Shown here in pieces: positions 6,143-14,418 of a stretch of 23,727 nt of DNA (within the stretch, counting starts at the first letter, position 1; each line of letters opens with the position of its first letter). A program made the translations under genes and the position numbers. Location: positions 1-23,727 of IMG/VR virus record IMGVR_UViG_3300026142_000022, one strand, 5' to 3'. This DNA comes from a virus. The notes under the pieces were generated by a model that was given only the letters and a program-made list of their open reading frames with translations, was not told the origin of the DNA and did no database searches.

Positions 6143-8260
6143 CTACCGCCGCATCCCCGTCTGCGCGATATCCAGCTTCTCCGAGCCGAACCGGACATAG
6201 GCCGGGGCCGAATGGCCAGAAAACCGCATCTTTAGCTGCCGGCCGACGATCCGGGTGTCGATCCGATCGGTCGTGCCGGTGTAAAGAAACGGGCCGTGCA
6301 CGGTCTCGGCGCCAGTTGGCCACGGCTTACTATAAAAGGTGATATTGACCGGGCCGCGCTGATCCAGAAAATCCGGGATGATGCGCATCACCCGCGCAAG
6401 AAACTCGCCATCGCCGATATCGAAATAGGCGGAATCCAGAAACCAGTCGATTGCACCGCCCGCCGCGGTGTCGCCCCGCTCATGGAAATAGACGTAGCCA
6501 TCCGTGCCAAGCACGATCGGGTTCTCGTAAATGCCCGGTGTGATCCAGCCTGAGCGCGCGAAGGTTCCGGAGGTTGAATGCCCCTCATCCATCCGGATCG
6601 CGGCATAACGCGAACATTCCGTCCCGTCGCGGCCGTCTGGGTACAAGCCCCAGAATTCGGAAAAAGCCGGGAGAAAGCCGCAGGAGACTTTCTCGCCCTG
6701 ATTGACCGCAACATGCTCAAACACATCGCGCCGGATCTTGGATGTGATCGGCTCCGGCGCCGCACCGGCGAAACGGTAGAAATTATCACGTGACCACCAG
6801 TACACGATGCCGTCGTGTTCGGTGCATGCGAGCGCGCCGATGATGCCGCATCCTGACCCCGACGGGTTGAAGATAAAGGGGTTGTCGGCGTTGTTGGTGA
6901 ATTGCATCGTGAAGAGGCTGGAATCGGAAAAGATGGCGTTCTGTTGCCGCGTCGGGATTCCGGTTATCAACCGACTGCCTTGCGACAGGATATCGTCGCC
7001 CGCCAGGTTGGCTACGGTCGGTGTCCAATCCCGGAGATTTTGCCGATCGCACCAGCGAACCCCCATCGAATAATAGACATCGTCGATTATCGTGCCGAGC
7101 ATCACCACAATCTGATGCGGGTCCACGAACATTGCCGCATTGCGTTTCGGCGCCTCATCGACCCGATACGCGACATCTTCGAGTTTGACCGACAGATTAT
7201 CGATCGACCCATTAAATGCAGCGTTTTTCGAGATCACCAGCCGCGTCGCGTCGGCAGGGATAAGGCACAGGCGCGAGTACGTGCCCCCAACCGAGATGGC
7301 TTCCGACACGTCGCCGATAAGCCCCGCATTGGTCTTGATGGTCAGCGCGCCGGCGGCGGCTGTCGTCGTGACCATCACCCGGTACACCATGCCGGCCTTG
7401 ACGGGAACAGCGATAGACGCATCCGACCCAGCCCCAGGAGTGCCGACCAATTTTCCGCCGGAAACCGTCCACCCCGCCCCTAATGTCCACCGGATCGCCG
7501 AGCCAAAGGTTCCGTTGCTTATCAGCTCCGGATAAAACGCTGCCGGCTGCCATTGATAAAGCCCGCCGCCCCGCGGCAGAGCCACCAGCGTCTCGCCCCA
7601 ATTGTCGAGAAACCAGACACGCGGGAGTGTATCGAGCGCATCCGTCGCACCATAACCCCCGAGGCCATAGGCGCCCGTGCCATAGCCACCCGGATCTCCC
7701 GTCCCATCGATGAGCCCAGGCGGCAGCGCCGCTACATAATCGATATTGCCGCCACCGGTCGCGGTCGCCGCCGCGTCGCTCGTCGTGACAATGGTATACG
7801 TGAATTTATCAATGATCGTGACCGGGTAATCGCCCGATAGGCTGATCCCGCCAACCGGGGCTGATTGATTAGAGAACGTGACCACCATGCCGGCGACAAA
7901 AGCGTGATCGATCGGGCCAATAGTGACCACCGGGCTCCCGTTGATTGTCGAGACTACGTTTGTAAGCACCCCCTCAGAATGCGGCGGCGTGATATCGCGG
8001 ATACCGTTACCGACCACCGTATAGAGCTTCTCCGCGGTGCCGAATGCGACGTGCCGCAGGCCGGTCAAATCAGCCCAAGCTTTTTGCCCGCGGGCAATGC
8101 CTGCGAACCGATCCAGCGCCATAAAGTCCCATCCGCCGATGGTCTGCGGCCGACCAGCGACAAATCGAATATTGTTGCCGTCGATATAACCGCCCTCGCT
8201 CGCCAGCGGCGAATCTTCCTTATTCAGGCCAGGCGCAAAGGTGAAGGTCGTGACGCCCAT
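6143..8260 (-). CDS. Tail nozzle / DNA-stabilization protein, P22 gp10-like, with inserted modules
   Basis: This 705-residue protein has the P22 gp10-like pattern (Phage_stabilise), called nozzle in SU10-like podoviruses. The N-terminus is FAPGLNKEDSPLASEGGYIDGNNIRFVAGRPQTIGGW, seen as two consecutive blocks, followed by GLYQWQP. The second half is rich in beta-propeller-like W and G motifs such as DPHQIVVMLG, VRWCDRQNLRDW, IVYWWSRDNFYRF and FWGLYPDG. It forms the tail tube end below the adaptor and plugs DNA after packaging. Two segments look inserted: residues 95-175, a small beta domain with GDYPVTIIDKFTYTI, and residues 246-362, a carbohydrate-binding-like jelly roll (LISNGTF to GSIDNLSVKLED). 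The ATG directly follows the TAG of the preceding gene. Confidence 0.85.
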   Translation of the reverse strand: MGVTTFTFAPGLNKEDSPLASEGGYIDGNNIRFVAGRPQTIGGWDFMALDRFAGIARGQKAWADLTGLRHVAFGTAEKLYTVVGNGIRDITPPHSEGVLTNVVSTINGSPVVTIGPIDHAFVAGMVVTFSNQSAPVGGISLSGDYPVTIIDKFTYTIVTTSDAAATATGGGNIDYVAALPPGLIDGTGDPGGYGTGAYGLGGYGATDALDTLPRVWFLDNWGETLVALPRGGGLYQWQPAAFYPELISNGTFGSAIRWTLGAGWTVSGGKLVGTPGAGSDASIAVPVKAGMVYRVMVTTTAAAGALTIKTNAGLIGDVSEAISVGGTYSRLCLIPADATRLVISKNAAFNGSIDNLSVKLEDVAYRVDEAPKRNAAMFVDPHQIVVMLGTIIDDVYYSMGVRWCDRQNLRDWTPTVANLAGDDILSQGSRLITGIPTRQQNAIFSDSSLFTMQFTNNADNPFIFNPSGSGCGIIGALACTEHDGIVYWWSRDNFYRFAGAAPEPITSKIRRDVFEHVAVNQGEKVSCGFLPAFSEFWGLYPDGRDGTECSRYAAIRMDEGHSTSGTFARSGWITPGIYENPIVLGTDGYVYFHERGDTAAGGAIDWFLDSAYFDIGDGEFLARVMRIIPDFLDQRGPVNITFYSKPWPTGAETVHGPFLYTGTTDRIDTRIVGRQLKMRFSGHSAPAYVRFGSEKLDIAQTGMRR

Positions 8261-8605
8261 CTAGCGCCGCCCCGCGGCGATGTCTTCCGCTGCCCACTTG
8301 TCAAAGAAAAGCGGCAACGCCTCCAAAATAGTCCCGACAGTGATTTCAGAACCAGTGTGCAGCGTTACGATCTCGTTGGGGATGTTTGTCGCGATGCGCA
8401 CGCAAACTGCCGGAACATTCGCTTTTGAGAGAGCGGTGCCTCGCGAGTCGCGCAGCACTGTTTCGCGATAGATCGCGATATTGTATGGCCCGGTGAGCGG
8501 CGCCTCGATGACTGCTCGATATGTCCGCTCTTCAAGGAGCGTCGCGGTTACGGTTTCCGTGGTTTGCACCACGACGGGTTTGCTGACGGTTTCTTGCGTT
8601 GCCAT
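8261..8605 (-). CDS. Conserved-position hypothetical protein between fiber and nozzle
   Basis: This 114-residue protein has no recognised family. The first about 40 residues are Thr/Val/Glu-rich with strand-like TETVTATLLEERTYRAVIEAP. The middle has alternating hydrophobics (YNIAIYRETVL, VCVRIATNIP) and the C-terminus is a short helix (LPLFFDKWAAEDIAAG). The start overlaps the fiber stop in a TGATG, with GAGG seven bases upstream, and its TAG abuts the nozzle ATG. This gives tight translational coupling on both sides. The position suggests a small virion or fiber-assembly protein, but that is only inference. Confidence 0.7.
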   Translation of the reverse strand: MATQETVSKPVVVQTTETVTATLLEERTYRAVIEAPLTGPYNIAIYRETVLRDSRGTALSKANVPAVCVRIATNIPNEIVTLHTGSEITVGTILEALPLFFDKWAAEDIAAGRR

Positions 8606-10470
8606 CAGACGGCCTCTAACGCAGCCACACGCGCCCGCAATAGCTTTAGCTCAGCCACCAGATTCGCCATGATCTCCGGCGAGCTGGCCTGCATGCCCTG
8701 GTAGATCGGCAGGCCATCTGCATCAACCGCATCCTTTTCGCCAGTCACCGACGAGGGCGTGACTTCCGCTGCCTCGTGCGCGACAAACCCGACACCGCGT
8801 ACCCCGTCTTCTTCCCAAACCCATTCGCGTGGACGCAATGCGTCGATAAACTCCCCGCTACCGACGAGATCGATAATCTCGTTTTTGAGCCGGTAATCGG
8901 ACGACGTGTTATAGGCGGTAACGGAGGCGGTCTGCGTGATTGACCCGACCGACGTGCCGGCAGCATTGACAAAATAGACCGCAACCGTCGTATCGGTCTG
9001 CGGCCGTAGCGCAATGCCGTATTGCGTCCCGCCCCCAGCGTATCCAATCGAAACACCAGCGACAGCGGGCGGAAAGCTATATGCGCTTGACCCAAACCGC
9101 CATGTCGTAACGCCGAGCGCTGTCGTGTTCCGCCCGGTTTCGGCGTGACCGCCAGAGGCGAAAATGAGCTGCCCGGTGGGGCTGTCTGCCATCAAAACAA
9201 GCGGGGCGGCGTTGAGGTAGAGATACCCGGAGCCGGCGGTTAGCGCGCCGTATGTGGTCTCAGCCGTCCCGCGAAATCCAAACCGGGCGCCGTTCGTTCC
9301 GTTCGATGCCAGGAAATAGGCTTCCGCCTCAACGCCAGTAGAAGCATTGATAACCGAGCTGGTCAGCGCAGTATCCACCGAAAGCTCGGCGGCGGTGTTG
9401 CCAAATACCGTCAGCCCGGCACTTGAAATGTCAAGCACTTGCGTGCCAGCGGTGGCAATACCCAGACCGTCTGGACCAACCCAATAGAGCCCGGTGTTGC
9501 TATCGCCTGAAATACTCAATGCTGGGGCGGCGACACTGCCGGCATTGAGTACGGCCGTGGCCGCCCGCATCTGTGCGGGGACCGTGATCCCGGTAGCGTC
9601 GATCTGGAGCTTATTGACACCGCCAACCGCCACACCGAGCGAATCAGCGCCAACCCGGTAGATCCCGGTGTTCAAATCCGCGCCAAAGCGGATGGCAGGG
9701 ACCGTAACGCCGCCATCGTTGATAACGGCGCCGCCCGATATCGTCGCCGCTCCGGGGATAATAATCCCAGCTGTGTTCACTTCAAACGCCCGGCTACCAC
9801 CCGCCGCAATCCCGAGCGCGTCGGCACCGACACGATAGAGCCCAGTATTCGGATCGTTGGCGAAACGGAACGCGGGGACTGCGACGCTGCCGTCGTTAAT
9901 GATAACGCCAAAAGATACGCTCGCCGAGCCGGTGATTATGGCTCCCGATACGTTGGCTTCAAATACTTTGCTGCCGTTGGACGAGATTCCGAAGGCGCCA
10001 TCACCTATCCGGTAGAACCCGGTATCGGGGTCGCTCTGAAAATATACCGCCGGCGTTACCTGTGTACCGTTACCCAGCGGCCACAAATTTGTCGCCAGCA
10101 CAACATCCACGCCGTCGCAATACAGCGGGGTTACTGCCGCAGGCGCTACCGACGCGCCTGCCGCCAAGGCGGTCTTGACCACCACCGAGCTGGTGCAGGT
10201 ATTGTGGACGAGATAGGTTTTCGAGACGCTGGGGATCTGGACGGTGCCACCGCCGCCGGTGAATTTCAGCACCCTGGGACGAGTTTCGTCGGCCACGTAA
10301 TTGGCCGAGGACGGAACCGTATTCCCGTCAACAACCAGCACGGACACGCCGTCGAGCGCGGCATCGATCATTTCGATCGTCTGGTCGTTTAGGATGATCC
10401 CCCAAACGCCAACATTGTCGCCAGTCCCCTGTTTGTTGAAGCGGTTGCTGGCGGTCGGGGTTGATGCCAT
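8605..10470 (-). CDS. Tail fiber with tandem repeats and C-terminal S74 intramolecular chaperone
   Basis: The product has 621 residues. The N-terminus (about 10-42) contains GDNVGVWGIILNDQTIEMIDAALDG in two adjoining blocks, a common virion-anchoring motif. Residues about 139-358 hold four repeats of 58-59 residues, each with D-x-(N/D)-T-G-x-Y-(R/W)-(V/I)-G (anchors at D147, D206, D265, D323); this is expected to make a trimeric beta-structured shaft. Residues 523-621 are a Peptidase_S74 domain: SSDYRLKNEI, then VRGVGFVAHEAAEVTP, ending in a coiled coil (ELKLLRARVAALE). In S74 proteins the domain assists trimer folding and then cuts itself off at the SD site. Receptor binding at the tail is the usual role. 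The start has only a weak ribosome site. It is transcribed away from the plus-strand gene at 10522. Confidence 0.9.
   Translation of the reverse strand: MASTPTASNRFNKQGTGDNVGVWGIILNDQTIEMIDAALDGVSVLVVDGNTVPSSANYVADETRPRVLKFTGGGGTVQIPSVSKTYLVHNTCTSSVVVKTALAAGASVAPAAVTPLYCDGVDVVLATNLWPLGNGTQVTPAVYFQSDPDTGFYRIGDGAFGISSNGSKVFEANVSGAIITGSASVSFGVIINDGSVAVPAFRFANDPNTGLYRVGADALGIAAGGSRAFEVNTAGIIIPGAATISGGAVINDGGVTVPAIRFGADLNTGIYRVGADSLGVAVGGVNKLQIDATGITVPAQMRAATAVLNAGSVAAPALSISGDSNTGLYWVGPDGLGIATAGTQVLDISSAGLTVFGNTAAELSVDTALTSSVINASTGVEAEAYFLASNGTNGARFGFRGTAETTYGALTAGSGYLYLNAAPLVLMADSPTGQLIFASGGHAETGRNTTALGVTTWRFGSSAYSFPPAVAGVSIGYAGGGTQYGIALRPQTDTTVAVYFVNAAGTSVGSITQTASVTAYNTSSDYRLKNEIIDLVGSGEFIDALRPREWVWEEDGVRGVGFVAHEAAEVTPSSVTGEKDAVDADGLPIYQGMQASSPEIMANLVAELKLLRARVAALEAV
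9397..10056 (-). repeat. Four 58-59 residue repeats in the tail-fiber shaft
   Basis: The repeated unit carries DPxTG(F/L/I)YR(I/V)G, then LGIA-GGS-type and INDGSVAVPA-type blocks. Spacing between the D anchors is 59, 59 and 58 residues. The copies have diverged at DNA level, so the repeat is old compared with the 60-bp repeats at 11581-11790. Confidence 0.75.
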
Positions 10471-10489
10471 TGGCTATCGCGCGCCTTCC

Positions 10490-10499
10490 GTGATAGGGT
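10490..10499 (+). promoter_or_regulatory. Possible extended -10 promoter element
   Basis: GTGATAGGGT lies 22 bases before the ATG at 10522, with TTGGCT 18 bases upstream of TAGGGT as a weak -35. A near-identical GTGGTAGGGT precedes the gene at 21436 and GTGGTATTGT precedes the one at 18319. The similarity between the three plus-strand units is the main support. Confidence 0.3.
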
Positions 10500-10521
10500 T
10501 TTGCTTCAAAATGAAAGCGGG

Positions 10522-10977
10522 ATGGCAATGAGCAAATTCGTGGATCGCGACCGCAGGACTACAAACGAGACCGCGTTAGTGGAGCGCGTCGCGCGTGCCC
10601 TCATGCATGTAACCGCGAGGCTCCCCGGCAATCCGGATGGCCGAGAATTCCCCGTGCTGGCGATGGACCCAGATTTCGATGATCTGCCCTTGGATCACAC
10701 CCAAGGCTGTGACGAAGACGAGATCACACAAGAGGCGGTGTTGAAGCTGGCCCGCGCCGCTATCGAGGCGATGCGCGATCCAACCCCAGAAATGCTGAAA
10801 TGCAGCGAACGCTTCCCCTGGAGCGAACAGTTCGCCGGAGACGCAGAAGAGGAACGCGCATACGGCAAATATTTGTGGCAAGCGATGAATGACGCGGCGC
10901 TCGCCGCGCCTACGGGTGAAAAAGTAGACGTAGATGCCGTTTGGCACTCGATGGTTGAACGTGTGACGAAGACCTAA
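10522..10977 (+). CDS. Plus-strand phage cargo gene, unknown function
   Basis: The frame gives about 151 residues from the ATG at 10522; an ATG at 10528 is equally possible, and the frame is open back to a TTG at 10501. The protein is acidic. The block AAIEAMRDPTPEMLKC followed by YLWQAMNDAAL is a pattern I associate with small phage accessory proteins of unknown function. No catalytic motif is visible. It faces the late operon: it is divergent from the fiber gene and converges on the gene ending at 10984, six bases past its stop. No clear terminator separates them. This placement and its own promoter-like sequence suggest a moron gene. Confidence 0.75.
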   Translation: MAMSKFVDRDRRTTNETALVERVARALMHVTARLPGNPDGREFPVLAMDPDFDDLPLDHTQGCDEDEITQEAVLKLARAAIEAMRDPTPEMLKCSERFPWSEQFAGDAEEERAYGKYLWQAMNDAALAAPTGEKVDVDAVWHSMVERVTKT

Positions 10978-10983
10978 TAGTAT

Positions 10984-11910
10984 TTAGCTTTTATCAATAT
11001 CGCCCTGGATGCGCGCGAGGACATCGTTGAATTGCGCCTGCATCTGCCGTGCCCAGAGCGGCGCGTCGCTCGATATGATAATCTGATAGCGGTTCGCGCC
11101 GCTTTTGCGAATCACCGGCGCACGCGCAAACAGAGAATGCGCAGCAAATCCCCAGGCCGCCCGCGTCATCGCCAAAATGGTTGGTCCCGCGCCAATCAGA
11201 GCGCGGGCGACAAACCCAAGCGCAGCCGGGAATGTACCGAGAACCGAGCGAATTCGCGTTGCGACCGGAGTAAATTGGAAGGCCGCCGGGGTTGCGCGGG
11301 AAACGGTCGCGGGTGTCGCCCGACGGGCGGTAAACCCAAGCGCGGTAACCACCATACTAAGCAGCGCGCCGTTGGTAGCAAGCAGTGAGGCGGCGGTCCA
11401 CCCCAGCACGGCAACAGCCACGGCGAGAGCCGTCGGACTAAAAACACCGACAGCCAGCGCTGACCAGGCCAGAGAGGCCACGGCTACACCAAGCGTCGCC
11501 GCGCTAGAAACCCCCGCGGCTCGCGCCGTATAGGACAGGCTGGCAACAGCACTCGCCGACAAGGTCGCGGCAGCACTCGCCGCTCGTGCCTGCCAGGCCA
11601 GCGCGCCAACGGCCTCGCGCAGAACGGCGGCAGCCATCGGTGCCCGAACCTGCCAGGCCAGCGCGCCAGCGGCTTCTCGCAGGACGAATACGGCCATCGC
11701 CGCCCGTGCCTGCCAGGCCAGCGCGCCAGCGGCCTCCCGCAGGACAGCCTTCGAATTTTGTGTCCGAGCTTGCCAGGCCAGCGCTGCTTTCGCGACCGCC
11801 AGCAAGGTTGGGGTAAACGCAGTTTCCTGGTAGGCGCCGCCGCCCATCCAGACCGTGCGCGAGCCGGTTTCTTCGTAGGCGCCATCTTCTAGCCAAACCG
11901 TGCGACTCAT
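10984..11910 (-). CDS. Structural-block protein built of eleven 20-22 residue repeats
   Basis: This 308-residue protein of unknown function is very Ala-rich. Residues 2-31 are a 15-residue tandem duplication (SRTVWLEDGAYEETG then SRTVWMGGGAYQETA). From about 36 to 260 one unit recurs eleven times, anchored by an aromatic residue at 46, 66, 86, 106, 127, 149, 171, 193, 213, 233 and 255, with consensus A-x-L-x-(W/F/Y)-x-A-R. The first four copies are exactly 20 residues and nearly identical, containing ALAWQARA and VLREAAG. Residues about 267-308 are a different, charged C-terminal segment (RYQIIISSDAPLWARQMQAQ). Alternating hydrophobic and Ala positions could be stacked helices or short beta-hairpins; a membrane role is not excluded. 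It lies between spike and fiber genes, so a tail-associated location is likely. The ribosome site is weak. Confidence 0.8.
   Translation of the reverse strand: MSRTVWLEDGAYEETGSRTVWMGGGAYQETAFTPTLLAVAKAALAWQARTQNSKAVLREAAGALAWQARAAMAVFVLREAAGALAWQVRAPMAAAVLREAVGALAWQARAASAAATLSASAVASLSYTARAAGVSSAATLGVAVASLAWSALAVGVFSPTALAVAVAVLGWTAASLLATNGALLSMVVTALGFTARRATPATVSRATPAAFQFTPVATRIRSVLGTFPAALGFVARALIGAGPTILAMTRAAWGFAAHSLFARAPVIRKSGANRYQIIISSDAPLWARQMQAQFNDVLARIQGDIDKS
11581..11790 (-). repeat. Four near-identical 60-bp coding repeats
   Basis: The string TGCCAGGCCAGCGC occurs at 11591, 11651, 11711 and 11771, exactly 60 bases apart, each with similar flanks (GCCCGNRCC before and GCAGGAC-like after). 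The unit is in frame (20 codons), pointing to recent tandem duplication by slippage or recombination. Confidence 0.9.
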
Positions 11911-11914
11911 AGCA

Positions 11915-13270
11915 CTAGGCTAACAGGAGCTTGGGGCTGACATAGAGGGTTGTAGAGGCCTTCGCCACGACCGGGCGTCCGCGGACAGGTCCGACAACAT
12001 TGGTGGTCAGCGCGACATCCAGTGTGCGCTTGTCCGGGTTAGAGAATCCTCCGGTACCAGTCCACGATGTCGAACTGCTGGTCTGGTTTACCGCGGTCCC
12101 GGTAAACGGATTTGCATTGCGATCTGTCGCTGTCGTACCAGTCGGTAAACTGGCGCTGTTTGGATAGGACAGGTCAAACCAGATTTCGCGATCGGTTAAT
12201 GGCGTGGCGTTATCGCGAATCGTCTCGACCGTCGCGGTTTGTGCGGTTGTTACCGTATTCCATATACGCAACCAAGGACAAACAAACGGGAAACTCTCAT
12301 TGCATTCAGACGTCGTCACGATCTGCCAAGATATCCCCGCTGAATTAAAACTTGCTCCGCTTGCTGCGTAAATCGAAGCATTCTCAGTCAGAGTGCCGTA
12401 CGCATTACGAAATTCGAAGCTGTCAATCGTGTTGCCAGAGTCAACATTGCGCAACGTGATAAACCCCGGCCCACCCGCCCAAGTACCTGTCGTTATCGTC
12501 GGCGTGGCATTAAGTCGAACATTAGTTAATGTAATCTGCGCAGCAACGAGATTTGTTACCGCGAAATAAGCAGCCCCAGCATAACCACTCAAGGTAGAAT
12601 CGCGTATCTCAACAACTGGCGCGCTGGCCGTAGAGCCAATGCTAAATAATTGGGCCGGGACAGAACCGCCTGTTGCGGAAACCGTGCAACCGCTAAAATC
12701 TGCGACAGCATTATTCACTGTTATCCCAGATCCAGCCCTACTGCCGCTAATAATGATTGTGCAATTAACCAGCTTTATTCTAGTATATCGTACTGTTGAG
12801 CCCGCGGCGGCGCCAAGCGCGATGGTCGCTGTTGCATTAGCTGTTTTTAGGTCTAACGTGCAGCCAACCAACTCCAATGCACTGCTAACACCCCCCACAT
12901 TAGCCAATGTGATAGTCGCTGATGATGAGCTATTGGTTGCGCCATTAAGGGTAACGCCATACACATACATGGATGACGCCGCCGCATTCGCCACGGTAAA
13001 CGCGACGTTTGCCGCACCCACCGACTCTGACGCGCCCGCTAACCAGGCATCCGACCCCGCCCGGTTTACCGAGATTATTGCGACGCGGCCAGCTGGTGGC
13101 GTCCATGTAATCGCGGCCGTAGCGGTGAAACTGTGGGCGCTATCTACCTTTATAACATCGCCATCCGCCGCAATGGCAAGAGCGCCGGTGATGGTCTGTT
13201 TGGCGAGCGCCCAACTCGCGCCGGAGTCGGCGTTGTCTCCATCAACCGAGCTAACAAATATATCTGCCAT
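11915..13270 (-). CDS. Predicted right-handed beta-helix virion protein (tailspike-like)
   Basis: The 451-residue product opens MADIFVSSVDGDNADSGASW, an opening seen in several phage beta-helix proteins. It then shows a long series of short strands ending in N, D or C-T/N turns (LELVGCTLDLK, IKLVNCTIIIS, ADFSGCTVSAT, VEIRDSTLSGY, ITLTNVRLNAT, ITLRNVDSGNT), spaced by about one helix rung. That is the parallel beta-helix or pectate-lyase-like pattern of tailspikes and polysaccharide-binding phage proteins. No pair of catalytic acids can be named with confidence. The last about 60 residues (FSNPDKRTLDVALTTN onward) look like a separate beta domain. Genes on both sides are structural and spaced by 3-5 bases. 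Confidence 0.7.
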   Translation of the reverse strand: MADIFVSSVDGDNADSGASWALAKQTITGALAIAADGDVIKVDSAHSFTATAAITWTPPAGRVAIISVNRAGSDAWLAGASESVGAANVAFTVANAAASSMYVYGVTLNGATNSSSSATITLANVGGVSSALELVGCTLDLKTANATATIALGAAAGSTVRYTRIKLVNCTIIISGSRAGSGITVNNAVADFSGCTVSATGGSVPAQLFSIGSTASAPVVEIRDSTLSGYAGAAYFAVTNLVAAQITLTNVRLNATPTITTGTWAGGPGFITLRNVDSGNTIDSFEFRNAYGTLTENASIYAASGASFNSAGISWQIVTTSECNESFPFVCPWLRIWNTVTTAQTATVETIRDNATPLTDREIWFDLSYPNSASLPTGTTATDRNANPFTGTAVNQTSSSTSWTGTGGFSNPDKRTLDVALTTNVVGPVRGRPVVAKASTTLYVSPKLLLA

Positions 13271-13273
13271 ATC

Positions 13274-13741
13274 TCAGGCACCAGCCGCAGCGCGAATGCT
13301 CGTTGCCAGTGTTGCGGCCGGTGTCAGCTTTGCGGTTCTTAAGGTAGTCACCTGCGCTTGAGTCATACCGAATATCGTGCGCAAACGCGCGTCCGTAAGC
13401 GAACTCAAATAATCCCCGACCATGATCGAATCGTGCCGCGCGGCGGCTGCATAGAACACACGCAAAGCGTCCTGCACATCGTTTAGCAGCGCAAATTTTA
13501 ACGCTGGCATAACTGCCAACGAACCATCTTGGATAATCCGCCCGAGACGATCTGCAGTCTCAGCGGCAATAAGAGACACCAGCAAGGCTGCCGCATGTGC
13601 CACCATAAACGCGGTCACATCTGTGCCGAGCGGGCGCAGTTCATTAAACGGCCCGTACACGGTCCCGTCAGTATGGGCCTGGGTGAATACCACCCGAATT
13701 CGGCCGCGCGCGTTCGTGGTCGCGAGCAAGGTCGGCGTCAT
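13274..13741 (-). CDS. Hypothetical structural-block protein
   Basis: This 155-residue protein is not recognised. The first about 40 residues are strand-like (RGRIRVVFTQAHTDGTVYGPF). The rest is mostly helical with Ala/Leu-rich stretches (FMVAHAAALLVSLIAAETADRL, NDVQDALRVFYAAAARH) and a small C-terminal segment (MTQAQVTTLRTAKLTPAATLA). The long Ala/Leu helix is hydrophobic but not a clear membrane span. The ATG comes six bases after the preceding TAA, with no strong ribosome site, so translation is probably coupled. Position among connector and decoration genes suggests a minor virion component. Confidence 0.65.
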   Translation of the reverse strand: MTPTLLATTNARGRIRVVFTQAHTDGTVYGPFNELRPLGTDVTAFMVAHAAALLVSLIAAETADRLGRIIQDGSLAVMPALKFALLNDVQDALRVFYAAAARHDSIMVGDYLSSLTDARLRTIFGMTQAQVTTLRTAKLTPAATLATSIRAAAGA

Positions 13742-13747
13742 TATAAA

Positions 13748-14182
13748 TTACGGGCTCGTAATGATGCCGGAGGCATTCCACTGCACGGTCAGGTCTCCCG
13801 CCACATTGCCAAAGGATGACCCGCGGTCATCGAAGGCGATCAGCGGCGAGGTTGAGCTTGTGCCAGTGCTTTTGTAGAGCACCAGCACGCGGCCATTACT
13901 AAAGCCCGAGGCGTGCTGCGTAAATGTGACATCGGCCGCGTCAAACGTGACGGTCCCAGACGATAGCCCGAGCGTCTTGGACGCAAGCGTTGCGCCGCCA
14001 GCCGTGTAGTTCGTGCCGGAGACTTCGTTGGTCATATCGTTGAAGAAATCATCGGCAGACTGCGAATAGGCATAGCTCGCTGTCGCAATGGCGACTTTAA
14101 TGGTGTCGCCGGAAGTACCGAAATTGATCGCGCTCCCATTCATCATGGAGAGCCGAAAATTGTCGTAAAGAGTTAGCGCCAT
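13748..14182 (-). CDS. Conserved small beta-rich phage structural protein
   Basis: The 144-residue sequence belongs to a widespread phage type that I recognise by motifs rather than by name: MALTLYDNFRLSMMNG, DTIKVAIATASYAY, FFNDMTNEVSGTNYTAGGATLASKT, VTFDAADVTF, VLVLYKSTGTSSTSPLIAFDDRG and LTVQWNASGI (each a short block). It is commonly found among head and tail structure genes and annotated as a virion protein of unknown role. It starts with a TGATG overlap and GAGGAAA seven bases upstream, a strong site, so it may be made in quantity. Confidence 0.75.
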   Translation of the reverse strand: MALTLYDNFRLSMMNGSAINFGTSGDTIKVAIATASYAYSQSADDFFNDMTNEVSGTNYTAGGATLASKTLGLSSGTVTFDAADVTFTQHASGFSNGRVLVLYKSTGTSSTSPLIAFDDRGSSFGNVAGDLTVQWNASGIITSP

Positions 14183-14418
14183 CAGAATTTCCTCTTTGCA
14201 AGCGCGATGCGCACCTTGCCGAGCATCGTGCGTGCGCTGAGTTTCAAATTGTCTTCAATGCGGATGATTTCGGCCCGCGCTTCGTCAGTCTCGATGCCGC
14301 GCAGTCGTGCCAAGCGCGCGAGCTGGCGCTCGATAAATTCCACCGATGCCGGGGCAGGGTTTAATGACAACGGCCGCGCCGTCATCGGCATCAACCGCTT
14401 GGCGTCTTCCATGTTCAC
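14182..14418 (-). CDS. Small helical hypothetical protein
   Basis: 78 residues if the GTG at 14418 is used (it overlaps the adaptor TGA as GTGA), 76 from the ATG at 14412. The central part is a basic amphipathic helix (EFIERQLARLARLRGIETDEARAEIIRIEDNL) and the C-terminus is Lys/Arg-rich (LGKVRIALAKRKF). No family is recognised. Head-tail junction accessory or DNA contact are possibilities only suggested by position and charge. Confidence 0.6.
   Translation of the reverse strand: MNMEDAKRLMPMTARPLSLNPAPASVEFIERQLARLARLRGIETDEARAEIIRIEDNLKLSARTMLGKVRIALAKRKF

Noticed and set aside
11581-11790. CRISPR-like regular repeats
   Set aside because: The 60-bp period is entirely in frame inside a repetitive protein, and the spacers are not unique.
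11504-11896. Other long frames over the repeat gene (both strands)
   Set aside because: Repeats of a 60-bp unit are open in several frames. The 308-residue frame fits the operon spacing best.
12639-13361. 240-residue plus-strand frame
   Set aside because: It is antisense to the beta-helix protein gene, with no ribosome site and no motif.
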